Assembly: GCF_003367475.1 (NCBI RefSeq)
Contig: NZ_QRHA01000002.1
Span: 62,001-126,000 of the forward strand
Length of the DNA: 64,000 nt
Reading direction: 5' to 3'
Source: Alteromonas aestuariivivens
Lineage (GTDB): Bacteria; Pseudomonadota; Gammaproteobacteria; Enterobacterales; Alteromonadaceae
In this document: piece by piece, positions 1 to 10,825 of the stretch
How positions within the stretch are numbered: position 1 is the stretch's first letter
Layout: each line of letters starts with the position of its first letter
Program-made: the position numbers and the translations under genes
The notes under the pieces: model-generated
The model's input: only the letters and a program-made list of their open reading frames with translations
The model's database searches: none
What the model was told of the DNA's origin: nothing

Positions 1-1396
1 CCTCGTCCGATTCTTTCACCGGTGTGAGCCCGCGGTTGATTAACTCAACGTCTTCGCTGGTCAGGTTACCTGCTGCCTGTTTCAGGTTCACTATCGAACG
101 GATGAAAGCGTAACGGGCATTAGACAGGTTGCGACGCGCATCAAACAAATTCCGGGTGCTGTCCAGTACGTCAACGATGGTCCGGGTACCCACATCGAAG
201 CCTGCCTCGGTGGCTTTCAACGCACTTTCTGCAGAAACTACAGCCTGTTCCAGTGCGCGGATGACCGAGATAGCGGCTTTCACATCGTTAAATGAACTGC
301 GAATGCCCTGCACGGTTTCACGGTAAGTTTGTTCGAGATCCTGGCTGGCGGCTACATACAGGTAACGGGCGCGGTCAGATTGAGAGGTGACCCGTAAGCC
401 TTCAAAAATAGGCACATTCAACCGCACACCGATACTGTAGCTGTCCAGAGTCGGCGGGTTGTTGGTAAAGGTGCTCTCGATGTTGTTTAGAGGGTTTAGG
501 ACAGTGCTGGTACTGTCCCGATCTGTACGACCATAGGAAGCGCTCAGGCCTAAAGTGGGGTAGTGGCCGGCTTGGGCCGAAGAAATGTCTTCTTTAGCGA
601 TGTCGACTGCCAGCCGGTTTGCAAGCAGATCCAGGTTGCTGTCTTCGGCAATTTTGAGCCAGTCGTCCACGCTGGCTGGAGCTGGTACTCTGGCTGAGAA
701 GCTATCGGTGTCCAGCGCAAACAAACGGTCGTGGTATTTACCTGTGATCACACGCAGTACTTCCAGGGCTTGTTCGAGCTGGTTTTCAGCCTGGATTTCC
801 TGGGCCAGGGTGTTGTCGTAGTTCGCCTGGGCTTCGTGCACGTCGGTGATGGCGGTCAGGCCCACCTCAAAGCGTTGCTTGGTTTGCTCCAACTGGCGTT
901 CGAATGCACGCTTTTCGGCACGTACGAATTCCAAGCTGTCACGGGCACTCAGTACATCAAAATAGGCGTTGACCACACGTACAATCACACCCTGCATTAC
1001 CGATGCATATATTGCATCGCTGCGCTCGGCAACTTTTTCGGCCCGGTTCAGGCCTACCCAGTTTGCGTGGTCGTATAATGACATTTGCAGGTCAAGACCG
1101 TAAGCCAGGACGTCGGTGTCATTTTCACCTGAAAAACGAACGAATTCATTGTCTACAAGTTCGTCAGAGGCTATATCACTATTACTTGTGGTGTAACCTA
1201 CGAATCCGGAGAGCTGGGGGAATAAGTTTGCCCGGCTGATGGAAATGCCCTCAAATGCGGCATCCCGTTGAGCTTTGGCACTGTTTACCAGTGGGTCATT
1301 GGCCAGGGCCTGCTGGTATACTTGAAGTAGGTCATCGGCAAGTGCGGAAGTGGTCACTCCCATTCCTATTATGAGCGACAGTAGAGTTCTTTTCAT
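1..1396 (-). CDS. tolC: TolC-family outer membrane efflux channel (3' end beyond window)
   Basis: Outer-membrane channel of tripartite type I secretion and drug efflux systems, spanning outer membrane and periplasm. Reading the minus strand from ATG at 1396 gives a signal peptide (MKRTLLSLIIGMGVTTSALA) and then the TolC beginning 'DDLLQVYQQALANDPLV'. Two long helical repeats follow, with 'FEVGLTAITDVHEAQANYD' in the first half and 'FDVGTRTIVDVLDSTRNLF' in the second, the duplicated TolC motif. About 465 codons are present and the stop lies before base 1. It is divergent from nudF, the same neighbourhood as in enterobacteria and vibrios. Family assignment is firm; which pumps it serves cannot be read here. 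Confidence 0.95.
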   Translation of the reverse strand, partial: MKRTLLSLIIGMGVTTSALADDLLQVYQQALANDPLVNSAKAQRDAAFEGISISRANLFPQLSGFVGYTTSNSDIASDELVDNEFVRFSGENDTDVLAYGLDLQMSLYDHANWVGLNRAEKVAERSDAIYASVMQGVIVRVVNAYFDVLSARDSLEFVRAEKRAFERQLEQTKQRFEVGLTAITDVHEAQANYDNTLAQEIQAENQLEQALEVLRVITGKYHDRLFALDTDSFSARVPAPASVDDWLKIAEDSNLDLLANRLAVDIAKEDISSAQAGHYPTLGLSASYGRTDRDSTSTVLNPLNNIESTFTNNPPTLDSYSIGVRLNVPIFEGLRVTSQSDRARYLYVAASQDLEQTYRETVQGIRSSFNDVKAAISVIRALEQAVVSAESALKATEAGFDVGTRTIVDVLDSTRNLFDARRNLSNARYAFIRSIVNLKQAAGNLTSEDVELINRGLTPVKESDE

Positions 1397-1649
1397 GGTG
1401 CGCCTTCCTGTGTTCAATTATTTAGTCCCTTGGACTGCATGTTGCAACGAAGTTTAAAAAAATCAACGTCTAACCAACAGCTTATTGTGGTAACAGTCCA
1501 TGTCTAACTGTAACAGAATGTGTTGCCACTCATGGTATGATCATTAAGCAATACTATAGTGGCACAATTTGTTCAAGTGTCCTAGCTGTATCGGTAACAG
1601 CTTGGCATACTGGGTATTATAGTTTATTAACATTCGAAGGTGTCGGTAA
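1397..1649. promoter_or_regulatory. tolC/nudF divergent intergenic region
   Basis: This 253-bp AT-rich stretch separates the divergent starts of tolC and nudF and must hold both promoters. I see no clear operator palindrome. The nudF start at 1650 has only a modest upstream purine stretch (GAAGGTGTCGGTAA). Confidence 0.5.
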
Positions 1650-2285
1650 ATGAGCAAGGAAAAACCCAGTTTTACCTCAAAAGATGTCGAAATTATGAAC
1701 GTGCTGCCGTTGTATGATGGTTTTTTTAAAATGGTTCACTACGAATTTCGACACAAACTGTTTGCCGGTGGCTGGAGTGATTTGGTGCGCAGGGAAATAT
1801 TTGAACGCGGCCACGCGGTTGCTGTGCTTCCCTATGATCCTATCCGGCAGGAATTTGTATTGATAGAACAGGTACGAATCGGTGCCCTGGCGACATCAGA
1901 GTATCCGTGGCTCATGGAAGTGGTTGCAGGTATTATTGACGAAGGAGAAACCGAAGAATCGGTCTGCCATCGTGAAGCCATGGAAGAAGCCGGCATCACC
2001 CTTACGCATCTTACCAAAGCGACCAGTTACCTCGCCAGCCCCGGAGGCACCACTGAACGTATACATATTTACGTAGCCTGTACTGACGCCACACAGGCTG
2101 AGGGGATCCATGGCCTTGACTACGAGAGTGAGGACATTCGGGTACATAGGGTCAGCGAAGATGAAGCTCTGCAATGGCTGGAAAGTGGGCGTATTGACAA
2201 CGCCGCAACCATTATTGCGCTACAATGGTTTTTTATGCACAAGCAAAGATTAATGGAGCAATGGCATTCCAGTGAGTCTGATTAA
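1650..2285 (+). CDS. nudF: ADP-ribose pyrophosphatase (Nudix hydrolase)
   Basis: Cytosolic Nudix hydrolase that splits ADP-ribose to AMP and ribose 5-phosphate. The 211-aa product carries the Nudix box at about residues 95-117: 'GIIDEGE', then 'REAMEEAGI', with the catalytic REAMEE glutamates. A C-terminal 'ESEDIRVHRV' segment matches the NudF subgroup. It is the first gene of the run nudF-yqiB-cpdA-yqiA-parE, and its last codons overlap the yqiB start by 14 bp. Length is normal for NudF (about 209 aa in E. coli). Confidence 0.95.
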   Translation: MSKEKPSFTSKDVEIMNVLPLYDGFFKMVHYEFRHKLFAGGWSDLVRREIFERGHAVAVLPYDPIRQEFVLIEQVRIGALATSEYPWLMEVVAGIIDEGETEESVCHREAMEEAGITLTHLTKATSYLASPGGTTERIHIYVACTDATQAEGIHGLDYESEDIRVHRVSEDEALQWLESGRIDNAATIIALQWFFMHKQRLMEQWHSSESD

Positions 2286-2709
2286 GCGTAAATACGTCCC
2301 TCATCTGCCTACGATGCAGGCGATATGCGAACTGAATTACCATCGGTTCTTACGTATATTGCCGGATTGTGATACCGAAGATCTGACCTACCAGTTTACG
2401 GTTGGCCCTCAGCTGAGTTACCGTATGACCATAACGGATGCAGCCCGTTACACCACAACTGTTCGGGTTGAACAGATAAGCCGTCACGCGCCAGCTTATA
2501 TGAAGCCCGTAATGGTGGTTCGTCTTTATCATGATGCACGGATGGCTGAGGTTATCAGCAGCCAGAACACCGGGGCTTTTGCCGCTTCCTACGAATATCC
2601 CAACAATAAAATGCGTCAGCGTAACGAAAAGCAAATGGTTAATGTATTCCTGGCTGAGTGGCTGCAATTTTGTCTTAAACAGCGCCCTGAGGTGGTTACT
2701 GAAGCCTGA
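2272..2709 (+). CDS. yqiB: DUF1249 family protein YqiB
   Basis: A 145-aa cytosolic protein of the DUF1249/YqiB family; the molecular role is not established. It starts with GTG at 2272 inside the end of nudF and its TGA overlaps the ATG of cpdA, so translation is probably coupled on both sides. The family look ('YVPHLPTMQAICELNYHR' near the N-terminus, 'NEKQMVNVFLAEWL' near the C-terminus) and the position between nudF and cpdA agree with the E. coli order. Confidence 0.9.
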   Translation: MSLIKRKYVPHLPTMQAICELNYHRFLRILPDCDTEDLTYQFTVGPQLSYRMTITDAARYTTTVRVEQISRHAPAYMKPVMVVRLYHDARMAEVISSQNTGAFAASYEYPNNKMRQRNEKQMVNVFLAEWLQFCLKQRPEVVTEA

Positions 2710-3446
2710 TGCGTTTGTTGCAGATCACAGATTGCCATTTGTTTGCCGATCCTCAGCAGGTTGGCCCCGGTAATATCAATCCTTTCCAGTCGTTGCAGAA
2801 AATATTGTCTCTTGCCCTATCGTTAGCGCCTGATGGCGTTTTGTTTACCGGCGATCTCAGTGGCGATGGCAGTGAGCAAAGTTATCAGCATTTTGCAGCT
2901 TTGGCAGAATCCTGGCTGAGAGAGATCCCCTGGTATACCATTCCCGGAAATCATGATCTTAATCCGTTTTACGATGAAATTCTGCATCGTAAAAATCTGG
3001 CGGTTGGGAGCAGTTGGAAGTTTAATGGCTGGCTGGTGCATGGCCTGGATACCCGATGGCAGGGTACCCGTGGGCGCGTGTGTACTCATGCTTTGAACCG
3101 CATTGGCGATTCAATAGCGGCAAACCCTAACGATGGCCACATACTGGCGCTGCATCACCATCCTCTCCCATCACTCAGTTGGATGGATCGCCATGATTTG
3201 GAGAATGCCGAAGTGCTGCTGAACTGGCTTCAGTCACATACCAATCTACCCTTGGTGGTGCACGGCCATGTGCATGCCGAAATGGAACTGCATTTCGGGC
3301 ACAGTGCAATTCTTGGGGCGCCTGCCAGTGCCTGGCAGTGGCAATTGAGCGAAGATTTTGGCGTTGACCCGCAAGCACCGGGTTTACGTATTATTGACCT
3401 GGAGCACCCTAATCAATGGTGCAGCAGTATCAGGAGAATTGCATGA
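2709..3446 (+). CDS. cpdA: 3',5'-cyclic-AMP phosphodiesterase CpdA
   Basis: Metallophosphoesterase expected to hydrolyse cAMP to AMP and so temper CRP signalling. The 245-aa product shows the class motifs in order: 'QITDCHLF' (D-x-H) at the N-terminus, 'GDLSGDGS' around residue 49, 'PGNHD' around residue 83, 'HHHPLP' and 'HGHVH' further on. These supply the binuclear metal ligands. It overlaps yqiB by one base and yqiA by four (ATGA). Confidence 0.95.
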   Translation: MRLLQITDCHLFADPQQVGPGNINPFQSLQKILSLALSLAPDGVLFTGDLSGDGSEQSYQHFAALAESWLREIPWYTIPGNHDLNPFYDEILHRKNLAVGSSWKFNGWLVHGLDTRWQGTRGRVCTHALNRIGDSIAANPNDGHILALHHHPLPSLSWMDRHDLENAEVLLNWLQSHTNLPLVVHGHVHAEMELHFGHSAILGAPASAWQWQLSEDFGVDPQAPGLRIIDLEHPNQWCSSIRRIA

Positions 3447-4024
3447 GCGATTTGCTCTATTTGCACGGTTTTTTGAGTTCCCCCCATTCTGCAAAAGCGC
3501 AGCAAACAAGGGAATATTTTGCGCAATACCATCCCCATGTTCGCCTGCACATTCCGCAGCTTTCCAATTATCCGGCTAAGGTGGCTGACCAGCTTTTAAG
3601 CCTGATTGAGCAGACTCCGGCACTGGTAAGCGGCGGTCTGAAAGTAATTGGCAGTTCAATGGGAGGGTTTCTGGCCTCCTGGCTGATTGAACAGTTCGGT
3701 GGGCGGGCTGTATTGGTCAATCCGGCAGTTCGGCCCTATGAGTTGTTGCGAGGATATCTCGGTGAGCATGTTAATCCCTATTCCAAAGAGCAATTTGAAT
3801 TGGTTGAAGGGGACATGGAGATACTTCGGAACATGGACACGCCTTCGCTCAAGTCGCCCCAACATTATCGGGTAATGCTGCAAACCGGCGACGAAACGCT
3901 GGATTACCGTGAGGCTGAACACAAATACGCGCTCAGCCGCCTGGTGGTAGAGCGGGGAGGCGACCACAGTTTTGTTAATTTTGCCAATCACCTGCCCCAG
4001 ATAGCCGAATTTCTGGGAGTATAA
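3443..4024 (+). CDS. yqiA: YqiA-type alpha/beta hydrolase (esterase)
   Basis: A 193-aa alpha/beta-fold esterase. The chosen start is ATG at 3443 (MSDLLYLHGFLSS), which overlaps the cpdA stop as ATGA and follows an AGGAGAA ribosome site; a longer reading from 3416 lies inside cpdA and is unlikely. Visible motifs are the oxyanion 'YLHGF', the nucleophile elbow 'GSSMGG', and a C-terminal 'GGDHSF' holding the catalytic His. In E. coli YqiA hydrolyses acyl esters such as palmitoyl-CoA and p-nitrophenyl esters; the in vivo substrate is unclear. It sits directly ahead of parE, the conserved context. Confidence 0.9.
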   Translation: MSDLLYLHGFLSSPHSAKAQQTREYFAQYHPHVRLHIPQLSNYPAKVADQLLSLIEQTPALVSGGLKVIGSSMGGFLASWLIEQFGGRAVLVNPAVRPYELLRGYLGEHVNPYSKEQFELVEGDMEILRNMDTPSLKSPQHYRVMLQTGDETLDYREAEHKYALSRLVVERGGDHSFVNFANHLPQIAEFLGV

Positions 4025-4089
4025 GCGGTTGCAGTGGTTAGCAATTGCCCCGCTGCGATACCCCTGCTAACATCCTGTAAGTGTTGTAG

Positions 4090-6021
<1,932 letters not shown>

Positions 6022-6084
6022 ATTGCCGATTTCAGCATAAGCTATATCTGCATATAGCATCCTTGTATGGCTGTCTAGGTTGAT

Positions 6085-6106
6085 CCCCATCAACAAGTTG
6101 ATGGGG
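6085..6106 (+). terminator. Hairpin downstream of parE
   Basis: A strong inverted repeat, CCCCATCAAC then GTTGATGGGG with a two-base apparent loop (the innermost pair probably opens), lies 63 bp after the parE stop and is followed by a pyrimidine-rich stretch (CTTCTAATCAAGTTTTCT). It is likely the parE terminator and could also stop the opposing TonB receptor transcript. Confidence 0.6.
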
Positions 6107-6173
6107 CTTCTAATCAAGTTTTCTCGAATTTAATTATTCGCCGGTGTTGAAACCTGTCGTTGAGCCAAACTGT

Positions 6174-8831
6174 CTAAAATCTTCCTCGAATCCCCACACT
6201 ATAGATGGCACCTGAAACGGTGTAGGACATGAAGTTTGATTCTGTCGCATGGTAATCGTAAGTTTCTTCATCAGTAACATTGCGTACGCTGCCAATTAAC
6301 GAGAGGTGGTCGTTAATGGTATACCTGGCATTGATATCCACCTGACCGCGTCCATCACGATACACCGGGAAATCCAGATAGCTTGGGAAAGTCACATAGT
6401 CACTACGGTAGCTGTAAGACGCCCGGGCACTGATGATATTGTTTTCATAGTAAAGGCTCAGGTTATAGCTTTCATCTGAAATACCCGGCACATCGCTGCC
6501 ATCTTCCTTCAGCTCACCATCAACACCTGTGTAATTGGCGATGTAGCCAAAGTTCGCCAGCGCATTGGAAATGAAGGCAAAATCGCCTTGCAGGGATATT
6601 TCGAAACCGCTGATATCTGCGCCTTCTCCGTTTTCCGGTTGGGTAACATCAAGCTCCCCAAGTTCCTCAAATCCGGGTACCACACGTTGCTCGAAACCAT
6701 TGACAATAAACGACTCCATGTCTTTGTAAAACAGCGCGACGGAGAAAAGCGCAGCATCATCAAAGTACCACTCATAAGAGAAATCAATCTGATTCGCTCT
6801 GAAAGGATCCAGGTAAGGATTCCCCAGATTTGCAGTCGCGGGCGGGCCCGCTTCTTCGTTGATGTTACCGCCAGGATTCAGGTTTCCCAATGGGGCACGG
6901 CTTAGGGTTTTGGCTAAGCCGCCTCTCAGCAACATTTCATCATTGAGACGATAAGTGATATTCAGACTGGGCAGAGTATCGCTATAGCTTCGTTCGATAC
7001 TGATAGGATCTCGCGAGGCAGAATCAAATCCATCACTGCTTTGATCGGTTTCTAAATATCGCACACCAAAGTTACCACGAAGGTCGTTGCCAAGTTCAAA
7101 GTCCACGCGCACATACGCAGCGGTGACCGCTTCGCCAATTTCATAGTTGCCCGCTAAATCGTTGCCATTGGCAGCCAGTTCAGCGGGGTTGTAGAGTGCA
7201 GAGACGTCATTCGTCAGTGAACCGATATCCACATTCGGGATGTACTGCACACCTCCTATACGACTGGGGCTGAATTTCTCAGGATGTTCCAGGTCAATAT
7301 AGTTATCTAGTGTAATAAGCGGATCCAAGCCCCGCACTATGCTGTTTCCATCGATGCTGCGACGTTTTGCTTCGTGATTAGAGTCAGTATAACGAACACC
7401 AAACTTAACCCCGGTAAGGACAGCTATATCGAATTTTCGGCTGATATCCGTCGCAAAATCTGTCATATCATTGGTAAAGTTGCGATCCAGCAAATTCGAT
7501 ACATTGAGAAAATAGCGCTCTGGATTTTCAAAAAGCAGGCCATTTACGGATGGATCACCCGAGGCATGTGCGCTAAGCAGAGGCGGCTGACCAGGATCCG
7601 TGTATTCAATACTAAAATCATCGTCGCCCCAAAACTGCATAAAGTACTGATACTGCTCGAACTTACCTTTGGAGACGGCAAGTTTTGACTCGACAGTCCA
7701 GTCATCGTTGGCCTGCCAAGTTACATCCAGCGCGGTGGATTGCAGGCCAAGGGTAAAGTCCCTATCCAGTGCCAGCAGACGCCTTGCCGGGCTGGTATTG
7801 ATGGCATCAAAGGCCAGGAATCGGGCAAAGCCATTCTCATTGTCGGCAGGCACCAACACACCGTTAATGCGGCTGTAGGAGGGGTTAACCTCAGCAGGGT
7901 AAATTGGCTGGGAACCGAAATCCCGCATTACCTCTTCGGCAAAGAGATGTGAGAGTTCAATATCTAAGTCGTCATTGGGTTGCCATTGGAGTGCTCCGTA
8001 AATCCCGGTGCGTTCTTTTTGTTGTGAACGATTGTTATAACGAAAATTACGTGGGATCCGCCCGGTAGTTCCTTCTATTGGGCGGTCAATCCAGCCAGCA
8101 GTTTCATAGCGGTGGCGCTGCAATTCCACATCCTGATAATTGACCGAAAGCACCACACCCAACGTATCGTCGTTGAAGCCTTCGCTATAAAGTGCTGATA
8201 CCCGATAACCCGGTTCGTCATTCAACTCCGGATACTGAACTTTGTAGCTGCCAACCAGTTTTCGTCGAGGGTTGCTCAGTGGTTTAACGGTTTCTACATC
8301 AATGGTGCCGCCGATGCCGCCCTCCTGGAGATCAGCGGCTGGCGTTTTATAAACCTTAAGCTTATTCACCAGTTCCGGGGCAAGAATACTGAAATCAAAA
8401 TTTCTATCAATGGTATTGGGTGCAACCGACACACCTTTAAATCGAATTAAATTAAGGTCGGGCCGAATGCCCCGCACGGACACCTGAGTACCTTCACCGG
8501 AGCCAAAGTTGTCGTCAGCGGCATTGTCCACCCCCCGATTCAGCTGAATTCCGGTTATGCGCTGTAATGACTCGGCAACATTTTCATCGGGAAACTTGCC
8601 GATGTCCTCCGCCGACACGGCGTCCACTATGGCATCGGAGAATCGTTTGGTGTTGAGTGACTCTTTTAGTGAAGCCCGGATCCCTGACACTTCGATGACT
8701 TCAATGTCGGTTTGTGCATCTTCCATCTGTTGCGCCAATGTGGCAGGAGTCAGCAGAACTGACACCAAGGTAGCCAGGGTGCTGTAGCGGAAATGCGTTG
8801 ACTTCTTATTGTGTAATCTTGGTGTGCCCAT
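6174..8831 (-). CDS. TonB-dependent receptor, oligosaccharide type (PUL receptor 1)
   Basis: Outer-membrane TonB-dependent receptor, 885 aa from the ATG at 8831, which has a GGAG ribosome site (GGAGAAAACATG). A longer reading to 8876 lacks this support. Residues 1-34 form a signal peptide ending 'LTPATLAQQ'. The TonB-box/plug region reads 'IEVIEVSGIRASLKESL' and then 'AEDIGKFPDENVAESLQRI', the plug typical of Alteromonadales and Xanthomonas carbohydrate receptors; the barrel ends 'SVGIRGRF'. It is divergent from the 9337 sulfatase and has two LacI-type operator candidates upstream. The ligand is inferred to be a sulfated oligosaccharide from context only. Confidence 0.9.
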   Translation of the reverse strand: MGTPRLHNKKSTHFRYSTLATLVSVLLTPATLAQQMEDAQTDIEVIEVSGIRASLKESLNTKRFSDAIVDAVSAEDIGKFPDENVAESLQRITGIQLNRGVDNAADDNFGSGEGTQVSVRGIRPDLNLIRFKGVSVAPNTIDRNFDFSILAPELVNKLKVYKTPAADLQEGGIGGTIDVETVKPLSNPRRKLVGSYKVQYPELNDEPGYRVSALYSEGFNDDTLGVVLSVNYQDVELQRHRYETAGWIDRPIEGTTGRIPRNFRYNNRSQQKERTGIYGALQWQPNDDLDIELSHLFAEEVMRDFGSQPIYPAEVNPSYSRINGVLVPADNENGFARFLAFDAINTSPARRLLALDRDFTLGLQSTALDVTWQANDDWTVESKLAVSKGKFEQYQYFMQFWGDDDFSIEYTDPGQPPLLSAHASGDPSVNGLLFENPERYFLNVSNLLDRNFTNDMTDFATDISRKFDIAVLTGVKFGVRYTDSNHEAKRRSIDGNSIVRGLDPLITLDNYIDLEHPEKFSPSRIGGVQYIPNVDIGSLTNDVSALYNPAELAANGNDLAGNYEIGEAVTAAYVRVDFELGNDLRGNFGVRYLETDQSSDGFDSASRDPISIERSYSDTLPSLNITYRLNDEMLLRGGLAKTLSRAPLGNLNPGGNINEEAGPPATANLGNPYLDPFRANQIDFSYEWYFDDAALFSVALFYKDMESFIVNGFEQRVVPGFEELGELDVTQPENGEGADISGFEISLQGDFAFISNALANFGYIANYTGVDGELKEDGSDVPGISDESYNLSLYYENNIISARASYSYRSDYVTFPSYLDFPVYRDGRGQVDINARYTINDHLSLIGSVRNVTDEETYDYHATESNFMSYTVSGAIYSVGIRGRF

Positions 8832-8883
8832 GTTTTCTCCGAATTCATTCTGTCCAGCGTGAAACTGAAAATTCATTCAATTA

Positions 8884-8898
8884 TGAAAACAGTTTCCT
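8884..8898. promoter_or_regulatory. Candidate LacI-family operator (copy 1)
   Basis: TGAAAAC-A-GTTTCCT, an inverted repeat around one base, 53 bp upstream of the receptor start. It is the same pattern as copies at 9142, 17766, 17624 and 24900. Confidence 0.6.
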
Positions 8899-9141
8899 TT
8901 TTTGGTAAAAAATTTTGCCATCCTTAAAAGCGTACACAAAGGTGTCTGCTTGGTATAAAAATACACCGCACGGCTAGCTAACTCAAGGTTTAAGTTTCGC
9001 AAATGTTAAAAATGTTTATTTATTGTGTGTTTATTGCGAAGGTCGCCAGAGGTTCGTTGCGTGTAAAAGCGTAAGAAAGGATTGAAGGATGAATGTTTTT
9101 TTGATGCTTTTTTTTGGGGTTTACTCTGATTGAAAAAACTC

Positions 9142-9156
9142 TGAAAACAGTTTACC
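9142..9156. promoter_or_regulatory. Candidate LacI-family operator (copy 2)
   Basis: TGAAAAC-A-GTTTACC, the exact reverse-complement class of the site at 17766 (GGTAAAC-C-GTTTTCA). It lies about 180 bp before the sulfatase start. Confidence 0.6.
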
Positions 9157-9336
9157 TTTTCTGTGGCCGTGAAGGCGCTATCTTAATACGCACAATCGCA
9201 CTGGCAGTCAGAGCCTTGGGTGTTGGTAATGTTTACTGATGTTAGTGAGCGCAAATCATCGAATCGAATCGGGGTATCTCGGCGTATTTCTGCCCGGGTG
9301 CAGTAACTATCTGAAACAATCAACTGGGTGCAGGGA

Positions 9337-10761
9337 ATGAAAATTACAGTCAATCTGGTGTGTCTAATTGCGGGGTTGGTTTTTTGCGGGCAAGGCAAAG
9401 CACAAAACTTACCCAATGTGCTGGTATTCATCGCCGATGATTTAGGGTATCTGGACACCGAAATAGCAGGCTCACCCGATGCAATTACGCCGAATGTTCG
9501 TTTGCTGGCAAACCAAGGATTGGTATTCGAACGGGCTTATGTGAACAGCCCTAGTTGTGCACCCAGCCGGGCGGCGCTGTTTACAGGCCTTAGGTCACAG
9601 CGCAACGGCGTAGAGGAAAACCACGACATTACCCGATTTGACGGTGTTAACCATATATTGACGGGATTTCAAAGTAAAGGTTATGAGATTGCAGCGTTTG
9701 GCAAAATTCGACACGGCAAACTTGATGGCCCCGACCAATGGGACCATGGCATTGAACACTATGGTAAAACTGATTTCGATGTGGCGGAGTTGGAGGAGTA
9801 TCTGGCAAGTCGGGATGCCAGTCGGCCCTTGCTATTGATGGTGGGCTCCCGGCCGCCACATGTACCCTGGCCACCACACAGCAGTTTCGAACCAGCGAAA
9901 ATCAGTCTTCCGGTTAAATCCATAGATACGCCCCGAACCCGGGAAATTCGTAGCCGTTATTTGCAGGATGTGAAAAATATGGACGACCAGTTCGGTCAGG
10001 CGCTTGCGGCTTTTGAACACCACAGTGAAGGTGATGAAATAGTATTGTTCACATCTGATCATGGTGCCCAGTGGCCCTTTGCAAAATGGAACCTATATGA
10101 AACCGGAACCCGGGTACCAATGATAGTTAAGTGGCAGGGCAAAGTTCCCGCTGGGCAAAGTACTCAGGCGCTGGTGAGCTGGATTGATATATTCCCCACG
10201 CTCACAGAATTGGTCGGTGGTGGCCTGGAGAACAATATTGACGGCCGCAGTTTTGCTGACGTGCTATTGAATGGCAAGCCCCAGCATCGCTCGCAGGTAT
10301 TCACCACTCACACCGGCGACGGCAATGGTAAAAAGGCGCACAACTCCTATCCCATGCGTGCAGTGGTCACAGAGAGATTTAAATACATACGAAACCTGCA
10401 TCCTGAATATGTCTTCAGCACACACACGGTAAAAAATGTATTTTTGGATCACAACAGCTACTGGCCGGATTGGACACAAAAGGCACAAAGCAGCGCTACT
10501 GCAGCCAGCATTGTAAAAGCGTATCTATCCCGTCCTGCTGAGGAACTGTATGACTTGGTCACCGATCCCTATGAACAACATAACCTGGCAATGGAGCCTG
10601 ACTATACCCGGGTCCTGTTAACCCTGAGGGGGGAGATTGATAACCTGATGCAGGCGAGTCAGGATACCGGGCGGGTTGCCGGCAATCCTATCAGATTGGT
10701 GGATTGCTGGAGAGATGGCTGCCAGTTGACTCAAACAAAGCCAAACGAGGCAAATGACTGA
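9337..10761 (+). CDS. Exported sulfatase (S1 formylglycine type, S1_8-like)
   Basis: Type I sulfatase expected to remove sulfate esters from a sugar in the periplasm. Reading from ATG 9337 gives 474 aa with a signal peptide (MKITVNLVCLIAGLVFCGQGKA); a GTG at 9328 is possible but has no better ribosome site. The active-site motif C-A-P-S-R is at residues 74-78, where the Cys becomes formylglycine. Metal ligands sit in 'FIADDLGY', and 'SDHGAQWP' supplies the later Asp-His. The C-terminus shows 'MRAVVTERFKYIRNLHPE' and 'YDLVTDPYEQHNLA'. This resembles the SGSH/S1_8 group, but the subfamily is my reading, not a search result. It runs divergently from receptor 1. Confidence 0.88.
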   Translation: MKITVNLVCLIAGLVFCGQGKAQNLPNVLVFIADDLGYLDTEIAGSPDAITPNVRLLANQGLVFERAYVNSPSCAPSRAALFTGLRSQRNGVEENHDITRFDGVNHILTGFQSKGYEIAAFGKIRHGKLDGPDQWDHGIEHYGKTDFDVAELEEYLASRDASRPLLLMVGSRPPHVPWPPHSSFEPAKISLPVKSIDTPRTREIRSRYLQDVKNMDDQFGQALAAFEHHSEGDEIVLFTSDHGAQWPFAKWNLYETGTRVPMIVKWQGKVPAGQSTQALVSWIDIFPTLTELVGGGLENNIDGRSFADVLLNGKPQHRSQVFTTHTGDGNGKKAHNSYPMRAVVTERFKYIRNLHPEYVFSTHTVKNVFLDHNSYWPDWTQKAQSSATAASIVKAYLSRPAEELYDLVTDPYEQHNLAMEPDYTRVLLTLRGEIDNLMQASQDTGRVAGNPIRLVDCWRDGCQLTQTKPNEAND

Positions 10762-10778
10762 GGCCGCAGCAGGAGCAG

Positions 10779-10815
10779 CCCTATGCTAGCGTGCTGGATT
10801 GCCCGTAGCATAGGG
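10779..10815. terminator. Convergent hairpin between sulfatase and galM
   Basis: CCCTATGCTA (10779-10788) is perfectly complementary to TAGCATAGGG (10806-10815) across a 17-base loop, exactly between two convergent genes. There is no strong T-run on either side, so it may be a bidirectional but weak terminator. Confidence 0.5.
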
Positions 10816-10825
10816 GGAGGTTATC

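Larger units (their letters stand above)
8832..9336. promoter_or_regulatory. Divergent control region, receptor 1 / sulfatase
   Basis: This 505-bp AT-rich region carries the promoters of the minus-strand receptor and the plus-strand sulfatase. It holds two copies of the 15-bp PUL operator candidate, at 8884-8898 and 9142-9156, about 258 bp apart. I see no ORF with coding character in it. Confidence 0.6.
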